A stretch of DNA of 64,000 bases from Zygaena filipendulae (Eukaryota; Arthropoda; Insecta; Lepidoptera; Zygaenidae). Shown one piece after another: positions 32,617 to 41,500 of this stretch. The position numbers were made by a program, and so were the translations under genes. The notes under the pieces are model-generated. The model had not been told where the DNA came from and searched no databases. It saw nothing but the letters and a program-made list of their open reading frames with translations. The stretch lies in assembly GCA_907165275.2 (NCBI GenBank), contig CAJRBF020000014.1, positions 1 through 64,000 of the forward strand, given 5' to 3'. Positions within the stretch are counted from its first letter, which is position 1; every line of letters starts with the position of its first letter.

Positions 32617-33440
32617 TGGTTTATTTATTTATTTATTTATTTAAGTACACAAAACAGATTGTAGTCATTACAATTTTTACTTATTGTAGTGTATTATTAT
32701 ATGTTCCGACCACAAACCAGAGATATGCATACCTAGAAAGACTAAAAATATCGAGCGAAGTACAAAGTAATATTTAAATTTATAAAATAGAACCACAATT
32801 AGCAAGTGCGACGGAGCTAGTCGTTGATATTTTTTTAAGTATACCCTAAAATTACAATTAAAAACGTCCGCATCTGCATCTTTGGCGATGAGCTCATTGT
32901 ATTGGCGACACATCCGTACAACTGGATTGTGAAAAGATGTGTTGTTAGATGGTTGTTAGTGAATATCCGAAGTGAGAAGAAGGTATTGGGACGTCGAGAG
33001 CGATAATTGGTGTTGAAATTTAAAAGTGATAGGATGTAAGGGCTATCGATCTGGTGGTGTATTATTTTATGTAGCAGGATCTGGTCTCTACCCTTGCGAC
33101 GGGTTTCTAAAGAGATCATACCGAATCTGTTCAACCTGTCCCCGTACGTCTGAAGCGATCTTGTGGAATTTTTATACCTGAAAGTAATTAACTTTAGACA
33201 GCGTTTTGAACTCTTTCAATTCGGTCAATGTGCACCGTGTAGTAGGGAGACCATACGGCCGAGTTGTATTCGAGAGTACTTCTGACGAGGGTGCAGTAGA
33301 GATAAATGACGCTAGCGGTTTTTTTTTTTTGAACTTTTGGTGGATCTGGATATGAAGCCCAACAGACTGAGGCTTCTATTAATTACATGATCATAATGGT
33401 ATCTAAATGTAAGTTTTTCGTCAAATATTATACCTAAGTC
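32617..33440 (-). pseudogene. Decayed LINE reverse transcriptase C-terminus
   Basis: The minus-strand translation in shifting frames gives AKDLGIIFDEKLTF and HYDHVINRSLSLLGF (RT thumb region), then ILLHKIIHHQIDSPYILSLLNF and MCRQYNEL, ending near a (TTTA)n tract at 32620-32643 that is the LINE tail. Several stops and shifts are present. A jockey/CR1-type element, 5' truncated, inside the non-coding LTR element. Confidence 0.75.
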
Positions 33441-33644
33441 TTTAGCTAACTGGTATTGCTTTGGAATTTTTCTTGTTGTTTATGGTCCGACCATGGAGCG
33501 AGCGTACTGCCGATGGCTACCTGCTGAATAACACCGCAGTGAGCGTGCTGCCTGAATGTGAAATAATAAACCCCGGAGCGAGCGTGCGTCCATCGATCAG
33601 CATTGGAGCGAGCGCGCTACCTATCGTGATGACAGGACGTTGGA

Positions 33645-34075
33645 GTGGGCAAACGGCAGGCTACAACTTGGTGGTGCAAGATTGTGCTGAAAGAGTCAGA
33701 CCGTGTCCCTCGGTGGGCAAACGGCAGGCTACAACTTGGTGGTGCAAGATTGTGCTGAAAGAGACCGTGTCCCTCGGTGGGCAAACGGCAGGCTACAACT
33801 TGGTGGTGCAAGATTGTGCTGAAAGAGTCAGACCGTGTCCCTCGGTGGGCAAACGGCAGGCTACAACTTGGTGGTGCAAGATTGTGCTGAAAGAGTCAGA
33901 CCGTGTCCCTCGGTGGGCAAACGGCAGGCTACAACTCGGTGGTGTAAGATTGTGCTGAAAGAGTCAGACCGTGTCCCTCGGTGGGCAAACGGTAGGCTAC
34001 AATTTGATGGTGCCAGATTGGGCTTAGAGAGTCAGACCGTGTCCCTCGGTGGGCAAACGGGAGGCTCGGTGGTGT
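33645..34075. repeat. 68-bp minisatellite, six copies plus part
   Basis: Units start gtgggcaaacgg at 33645, 33713, 33777, 33845, 33913, 33981 and 34049. All spacings are 68 except one of 64 (loss of gtca). Upstream, 33490-33620 has three spaced gagcgagcg(t/c) motifs. The period is not a multiple of three, so all frames stay open by repetition; the ORFs of 165 and 98 residues here are by-products. Confidence 0.95.
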
Positions 34076-34812
34076 TGTGTAATAATGAATTAAATCCGAT
34101 TGTGTCCCTCTGCAGGCAAACAAATTTGTGAAGAGGCGAGTCTGATGTATTCACATGTATTCACATGGTAAATGCTTACTTTGATGATCTTAGAACAGTT
34201 TAAATCAGTGAATTGTTTATGAATGTAACAACAAAATATGTTTCAGTTAAGTATTATTCTGATGTTTATTTTGTATAGATTTCGTTTTGGATTATGTTTA
34301 TTTTCAAATTGATTTGTACTTTTGTACTGTTATTAATATTACTTTATTTAAAATGAAAATTTATTATATTGATAATTTTAATTTTGCTTCCAGAAATATT
34401 TACTTGCAAATATTCTATTTTCTTTTTTAGATAGATATTTTGTTTTTTCTTCAAATCATGAATTAGGTCAAAAAAAAATATAAAAATCTTGTATTAACAC
34501 ATACTTTAAGGCTATTTAATGTACTTAATTAACAATGTTGACATATAGATATTGTCTTAGTCAACGGATAAATTAGTGTAATTTTGTTACCATTATAATG
34601 TTCCTAAAAATGTTCTTCATAAAATTATTACTTATTGGAGATGTTATAATTTTTGGTAAAAAAAAAAAAAATTAAGGTATTTGATTGTTTAGTTATAAAT
34701 TTAATTCTTTGTATGGTAAATTGCCCTTTTGTATGGGGTCATACTTTACTGTAGAATGGCCGAGAGGCATTTCTTTTAGGAATGGGGACATTCCATTAAC
34801 AGAATGACCGTC

Positions 34813-35149
34813 TGTTAGCGATTCATATTTTGTATAAAGTCTAGAGGAGTGATGGTCACATCACATCCCTCTTTTATTTTTCTCAAACACTGTTGATGGT
34901 TGTCTGGGGTCAGACAAGTTTCAGAATGGCCGACTGTTAGCGTTCGCCATTTTGATACCGTTGGCACTGACAGTGACAGGTGACATAAAACGTCATGTGA
35001 CGCGTATTTGGGGTGGAAGCCGTCATCGGTGAGTGAGATCGGCATTATCGTTTGTGGAATTGGCGCGAGTGCACGCACTCGCGCATTTACTTTGTGATAC
35101 AGTAAATAAAACAGTTGCTTAATGTATTAATCGAGTATCATTTCTAACA
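34813..35149 (+). repeat. 3' LTR of non-coding element
   Basis: 337 bp, one mismatch to the 5' LTR. It joins the hAT transposase frame directly at 35150. Confidence 0.93.
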
Positions 35150-35720
35150 CTATAAATACGGGCCTTGCTTGCGAATTACATAGGAATATGACAATTCGAG
35201 AAAAAAATTTGTTCGAGTCCAAAGCTTTTGCAGCAGCGATCTATATGGATCCGAGAGTTAATTTTCTGTTGACCACAGGTCAACAGGAGATAGCAGAAAA
35301 TGTACTGATTAGCGCGTGGATGAGATGGCGAAAACTAAATAAACGAGTCAACGAAAATACAGTGAGCCTTCCTACCACCTCCAGATCGACGATACAATAT
35401 AATGAAGGTTCCGAAGAAGCTATGGTTGTGTCGTAGAAGATTTGGATATAAAAACACGCTTGAAAGAATTTTTAATCAAGCAGGTGCGTCTTCCTGCGGA
35501 TGAAAATATATTGATGTTTTGGGAAGCAAAAAAAAACATCCTGCCTCAACTATATATATTATCTAAGATAGCACTAGCAGCACCTAGTACACAAGTTACT
35601 GTAGAGAGGCTATTTTCCTCTTTAAATTACGTATTCAACAAACTTCGTACAAAATTAAAAAGTGACTTAATTGAAGATATCTTGTTCTTGAGAAATAATT
35701 CAGATAACGAAGCGATTTAA

Positions 35721-36470
35721 CAATTCTAATAATTTCAGTTTTATTTTAACGTGGGTTTCTATAATTGTATAATTATATTTTATGATATTTGATTAAGGAT
35801 ACGAAGCTTTTCAGTCCCGATTGCATACGACCTAATTGTAGATGTAAGTGGATGTATGTTTTGTCACGTATATTAAGTCGCATTTTTTCAATAAGGTTTT
35901 CTTGAAATAAATGAAGGTGTTAGTCATTTCACTATCTGTAACTTATTAAAGCTCTAATGATTTCAGATTATAAGAAGTATTCAAAATTTCCACATTCTGC
36001 CTCTTCCTTCCATATTATAATACTTCAAAGACACCTAATTTGTTTGAATATACCTACTAATTACATTGATCGACAAAAATAAACAATGAAAGTTCAGTCA
36101 CCCTCAGTTTTCTGCAACAGCAGAGAATTAAAAAAAAAAAACAAAATTACATCTAATGAAGAGAAATTACTTATATTTTACTTTTTTCAGGATTTTTCAG
36201 AATATTTAGCGTCAAGTACATCTCTTTTGAGTGTTTAAATGTGAATTTCAAAATTTTTATCAGTCCGATTTTTGGGAATTTCCGTTACAAATAACAAAAA
36301 TCATCTCCATTTTTGTCTATACTTTGAAAAAGTTTTTAATAAAATATCCAAGATTTATAAAAGGAGAGTAAAGAACATTTGTTTTACCTAGTACAAAGGA
36401 ACTTTTTAATAACGTTTATAGTGATTTTCCTTGTGTGTGACCAGAGGTGTCTTTAACTGTGGTACAGGAT
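35721..36470. other. hAT 3' untranslated/intergenic sequence
   Basis: AT-rich, no ORF of interest. An AATAAA lies about 185 bases after the transposase stop (35906), a plausible polyadenylation signal. Confidence 0.4.
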
Positions 36471-36474
36471 GCGT

Positions 36475-37066
36475 TTTCGGAAGTCGGTTTTAATTTTTTT
36501 GTTAAAAATTTTGTTTATATCTCGCTTTTAAGTAAGTCGATTTGTAATTTATCTAAATTAAAATAACCTAATGTCAACCGCTCATCACCTTTTACAAAAT
36601 AATGCTTATCCCGATGCAGGGACGTTAATTGTTGAGGAGTTCTCCTGGTACATGTCCATCAGTTTCACTTCGCCAAATACATTGTGACAAGCATTAATTG
36701 TTTAGAAACCATATTAAATTTAACGAATCGGAACTAGTGAATACCTATAATTGGGTAGTTCCGATGACCATCTGTGGTCTTCATCATCAGTTCCACTTCT
36801 TCAAATTTTGCTTTCTGGAAGCAAATAAACGATTTACTATAAATAATAGAAAAATCGCTATAGGTGTGCCTATAGTTTTTGAAGAGTTCCCTCGATTTCT
36901 CCAAGATCCCATCATCAGATCCTGACTTGGTGGCAATGGAACCTTTCAAACAATAAAAGAATTTTCCAAATCGGTCCAACCGTCTTCGAGTATGCGGTGA
37001 ACATACATAAAAAAAAATACATACAGCCGAATGCATAACCTCCTCCTTTTGGAAGTCGGTTAATAA
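36475..37066. mobile_element. Lepidopteran 'accgacttcc' repeat copy
   Basis: Bounded by ggaagtcggttttaattttt (36478) and aacctcctccttttggaagtc (37039). Related ends occur at 17185, 17430, 48599 and 48872. The interior includes atcccatcatcagatcctgac. Non-coding, class uncertain. Confidence 0.55.
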
Positions 37067-37203
37067 AACTGAGAGGTTTGGTATTTGCAGAATAGTAAAA
37101 AAATCACTGACTGATTTAACAATATTATTTATCTAGATATGATAAGAAAGCAAATGTTATTTTATGACTTCCTACTAAATCAATCTATATCTATATATCT
37201 ATA

Positions 37204-37800
37204 CTAGATTCGCCCTGTGCGCGAGCTGCGAGCAGCTCGCGTTTCCGAGCCAGGGCCGAAACAATTTCCCCATACAAACAACTAATGTTCGGCGGCCATC
37301 TTGAAAAATGACGCAATCGAAAAACTGATTCGATATTCAGCATCAGCGACCCCAAAAACCCCCGGATGCCGAACCTCACCCGGATCGGATCAACTTTTTT
37401 TCGCCCGCCATTTTGAATCCGTCATTTTGGATTTTTACCACGCCAGGCGGTTGCCCCCCATTGACTTCTATGACATTTGTTTGAGCACCCCCCATCAGAC
37501 TCCTATAGTTTCGGAGATAATCGAGTTTGAATTTTGTTCGGCGGCCATGATTTTTTCCGCCATTTTGAAAAAAAAGTTACACTATTGAAATTTGCCCAAG
37601 GTGTGGATGAAATATTAGAAACGTTTTCACTTTCGATGGATAGTTTCGGCGGGCAGTCGACTCACTACCTGATGAGAAGCAGGAATCGAAGATGTCGAGG
37701 TTTTCCCATAATCACCGAAACGTCCATACATTATATCAACCTAGAGATGCTCCTTCTGGGAGAACAATTATGTCAGTGAGTGAGTGGTAATCGAGCTTTA
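37204..37800. mobile_element. Helitron-like repeat, second copy
   Basis: Starts ctagattcgccctgtgcgcg with a GC hairpin and ends ggagaacaattatgtcagtgagtg... in the same order as 9879-10985 but without the internal duplication. 37250-37440 matches 10393-10590 and 37446-37772 matches 10596-10936. The (AAT)n run at 37808-37843 follows. Confidence 0.65.
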
Positions 37801-37805
37801 TATAT

Positions 37806-37850
<45 letters not shown>

Positions 37851-37949
37851 ATAAAACTGTAGAGAGGTCAATTCTGTACATTGAATATATTATATTCAAA
37901 ATTAATATTGGTGGATGATGGTGATCGATACTGATGCCAAAAATGCAAT

Positions 37950-38402
37950 CAGTAAATTTTTTGTCTGTCTGTCTGTAGGTATATGCACGCATGGGTCAAA
38001 AACTACTGAAGGGATTTTAACCGAACTTGGTACTTGTAGTCCTATACTCCGGGGCAGGTTATACGCTATATAACATAACGCTAAGACACATAGGAGCTGA
38101 GCAGTGACGATAAATTTGAAGCAAGTCGGATGAAAATGCGCTTTCGAGCTCTTATCCTCGAATGTGTTGATCATACACCAAAAGTATGTATTACAAAGAT
38201 GATGGAATGATGAATGATGGATATCCCGGAATTCCCGCGGGATCTCCGAAATTAACGCGGGTGAAATAGAATTAATTATTGCATACTTTTGTACGTCTGG
38301 TGTTTGTCAGAGGTACAGAAAAGGACATAGGGTACTTTTTATCCTGGAATTCTCGCGGAATCTCCGACATTAACGTGGGTGAAACTGCGGGGCACAGCTA
38401 GT
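37950..38402 (+). mobile_element. Helitron-like fragments (two partial 3' ends)
   Basis: tttgtctgtctgtctgtag and caaaaactactgaaggg, then two imperfect copies of the GC-rich 3' end (cccgcgggatctccgaaatt at 38235; a second ending ggggcacagctagt at 38402). Confidence 0.55.
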
Positions 38403-38530
38403 AGTTAAATAAAAAACTATAATTTAACTTATTTGTTTAATTTTTAAAAACAATATGAATCATGCAGTGCTTGATAATCAAATTTGAACTCGCTTCCTTC
38501 CTAATTACTCATTTTAAAAAGAAAACTGCT

Positions 38531-41500
38531 TCACTTTTTTAAATCTTCATGATGTAATTCTTTTGCTGATTGTAAATACTCCAGAATATCGATATAACAC
38601 CTAGTTTTGAGACACGGTTTAATACTTTTCAATTCTTTTTTTAGCAGTTGAGAAAATAAATGGTTTCTGTCATCAAGATCATCATTATCGTAGTTGTGCA
38701 ATGTATTGGAACGCAGTTCAACTATACTGTGTTCACTGTAACGTACCTAATAAAACCATAGTGTGTGATCTGTGGCAACACCATTAATTGTGACTTGCTT
38801 ATTAGACGGACACACACCTCGCAATACGTGTTACCTAATTTTGTACTAATTATTAATATCTAACCAAAGTAAGAAATAAACACCTCCAGACCTCAAACCG
38901 TCTTTAAATTTTTGAACAATACATGGCGCAGTCGGTAGGATGAACACGAATTAAGAAGATTACGAAAGATTAAACTTCGTAACCTAAAAAGTTCCACCCG
39001 TCTACCACGAGGTAACTTGTTTAAAATTAAGTTAAACATAATTAATATTAAAATAAATAATGAATACTAATTCGGATAATGTCGAAATTATCGACCACGT
39101 GGGAGCCATCCAGTACAACATGCCACGAGATCTAAATCTGGATGACCTGGATGATTGTTGGCCACAATGGCAACGATTTAAAGATTCATTTCGGAATTTC
39201 ATAGTAGCAGCAGGCTTTGAAAGATTGTCTGAAACCAGAAAAGCTGCGATTTTGATTAATTGCATAGGGCACAAAGCTCAGGAACTTTATTTTAACGTGT
39301 TAAAATCCGAAGAGAAGACAAAATTAGAGGAAATAATAGAAATATTCGACAAGTACTTTAAGCCGAAGCAAAACGAAGTCATTAATAGCTTCAATTTTAA
39401 TAAAACGTATCAAGAAGGAGAAGGAGAAACATTTGACTCATTTTACACAAAATTAAGAAAACTAGTAGAAAATTGTAACTTCGGTGAGCACAAAGAAAGA
39501 ATGCTTCGTGACCGAATTTTAATTGGAGTGAGGGACCGGCGCATACAGCAGAAGCTACTGGAGGTCAAGGATTTAACTCTGGCGCACACCGTTGACGTCT
39601 GCAGGTCTGCGGAGCTCTCCAAAGAATATGTCAAGACCTTAAACAACCCGACCAAGGAAGTGATGGCAGTCCAGTCGCAGAGCCAGTCGCGTTCACCATC
39701 CACAACTAGTAATAAAGATAAGTACAAAAAATTTAAAAATGTAAAAAATAATAATAATAATTTTCAGAATAACAAATTTTATAATAGTAAGTTGTATATG
39801 TGTCTAAAATGTAAAACCGAGCACGGGCCAAGAAATTGTCCGGCTTATGGTAAAATTTGTAGTAGGTGTCACAAACCTAACCATTTTAGTGTGGGATGTA
39901 CCTTTAAAAACAATGTGCATAACATTACTGATGTACAGAATAGCAACAATAATAACAATTTATGACTAGTCTGCTCAATAGATCTCAATAAAAATGAGTG
40001 GACTGAGCTCTTAAGAGTCAACAACAAAAAAGTGTTGTTCAAGTGTGACACTGGTGCGCAGGTCAATGTAATTTCTTTATATGATCTTAAGAAAATTGCC
40101 GATGATGAACAAAATATTAAATTATCTGAGGCAAAAACAGTAATTGAGGTCTTCGGAGGTGGGCAATTAATGCCAATTGGAAAGGTCATATTAAGAGTGT
40201 TTTCAAGGAATGATGATGACAACATTCAGTCAGAGTTCCTAGTAATAAAAGAAAACGTTAGACCGATCCTAGGATTAAAATCATAAATAAAATTAAAACT
40301 ATTAAATAATAATAATTATGGTCAAAACTGAAAGTGAATGTAATAATAAAAGCAGGATTATTAACATGAATGCACAACTTTTTCAGGGTGTGGGTGAATT
40401 TAAAAACCCATTGGTGTTACGCGTTCAGCCAGGAGTGGACCCTATAGTGAGGCCCCCGCGACGAGTGCCTAACGCACTGATGACGCGCCTAGCAGAGAAG
40501 CTGAAGTCTCTGGAGGATCACCAAGTAATCGCTAAGGTCGAACACCCAACTAGTTTTGTTAGTAACCTTGTCATAATTGAAAAGAAAGACGGTTCTTTAA
40601 GAATTTGTTTAGACCCTAAAGATCTAAACAAAGTATTAATAAGGGAACATCATTTGATACCTACATTAGATGAGATAGTACCTAAATTATGTAATAAAAA
40701 ATACTTTTCAGTTTTAGACCTGTCTGATGGATTTTATAATATTAAGCTCAGTGAGCAGTCAACAGACTTGTGTACATTTAATAGCCCATTCGGATGTTAT
40801 AAATTTTTAAGATTACCTTTTGGTTTATCAGTAGCCCCGGAGATATTTCAAAGGTATAGTGAAAATGCCTTTGGAGATATACCTGGTGTTGTCAGCATGA
40901 TGCAATATTAAATAAAGTATTTGAGCGTGCAAAAATTCATAATGTTCGATTTAATGAGAAAAAATTTCAATATAAATTAAAGGAAGTAAAATATTTTGGA
41001 CATATATTTTCAGAGCATGGCATGCAAATAGATCCTGAAAGGGTTAATGCCATCACCAGTATTAAAAGTCCCACTAATAAAAAAGATTTACAGATATTTC
41101 TTGGAATGATAAATTACTTGAGAAAATTTATTCCTAATATGGCAAATATTGCATCACCGCTACACCTTTTATTAAAAAAGGATGTAACATGGTTGTGGAC
41201 CTCAGTGCATGAAAGTGTGTTCAATAATATTAAGCAAATGATAACTGAGGCACCCATTTTACAGAATTTTAATAGTAGACTCCCTATCGTAGTACAAGGG
41301 CTACTAAAAAATTTCACTATTTTATCGATGGTCAGAAGTGTAAAGTTTTAAATGATCACAAACCATTGGAAAGTCTCTTAAAGAAACATATTCATGATGT
41401 GCCATCGCCCAGACTAAAAAGATTACAATTAAAATTATTAAAATATGATATTGAGTTTACATATTTAAAAGGAAAATTAATGTTCATAGCTGACTTACTT

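Larger units (their letters stand above)
27019..35149 (+). mobile_element. Non-coding (non-autonomous) LTR retrotransposon
   Basis: Two 337-bp LTRs (27019-27355 and 34813-35149; TGTTAGCG...TCTAACA) differ at one base, so the insertion is recent. The 7.4-kb interior has no gag, protease, RT or integrase frame on either strand. It holds a spliced-leader-like start (donor gtatgt near 27532), tandem repeats, a LINE tail, a decayed LINE piece and a 68-bp minisatellite. The sequence after the 5' LTR (cagaagtgcgat) resembles a tRNA-Leu primer site only weakly. No target duplication (left aacgc, right ctata). Confidence 0.85.
16131..35720 (+). pseudogene. hAT transposase gene (BED finger, RNase-H-like core, hATC), interrupted
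   Basis: Exon 1 (16131-16232, MGRKKRNF... ending at a GTAAGT donor) gives the first BED-finger cysteines (CTIENC). The exon from 17796, after a TTTTACAG acceptor, completes the finger (HMKKHPEQH) in phase. The coding sequence then runs 17796-17997, 26085-27018 and 35150-35720, with two LTR elements between. The middle part has core motifs such as SLKLDIASYHLRSFLGINLQ and YSVTTDNGAN, an acidic insert, then CPTRWSSSY. The end carries the hATC dimerisation domain (LAAPSTQVTVERLFSSL). A 4-bp duplication near 26808 and a second shift near 35425-35435 break the frame, so the gene is dead even without the insertions. Length, about 600 residues, is normal for the family. Confidence 0.9.

Noticed and set aside
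33645..34075. CRISPR-like regular repeats
   Set aside because: Units are contiguous with no variable spacers, and the genome is eukaryotic.
33461..34131. 165- and 98-residue ORFs with repeated sequence, as a possible repeat protein
   Set aside because: They follow from a 68-bp minisatellite open in several frames on both strands; the period is not a multiple of three and there is no conserved frame.
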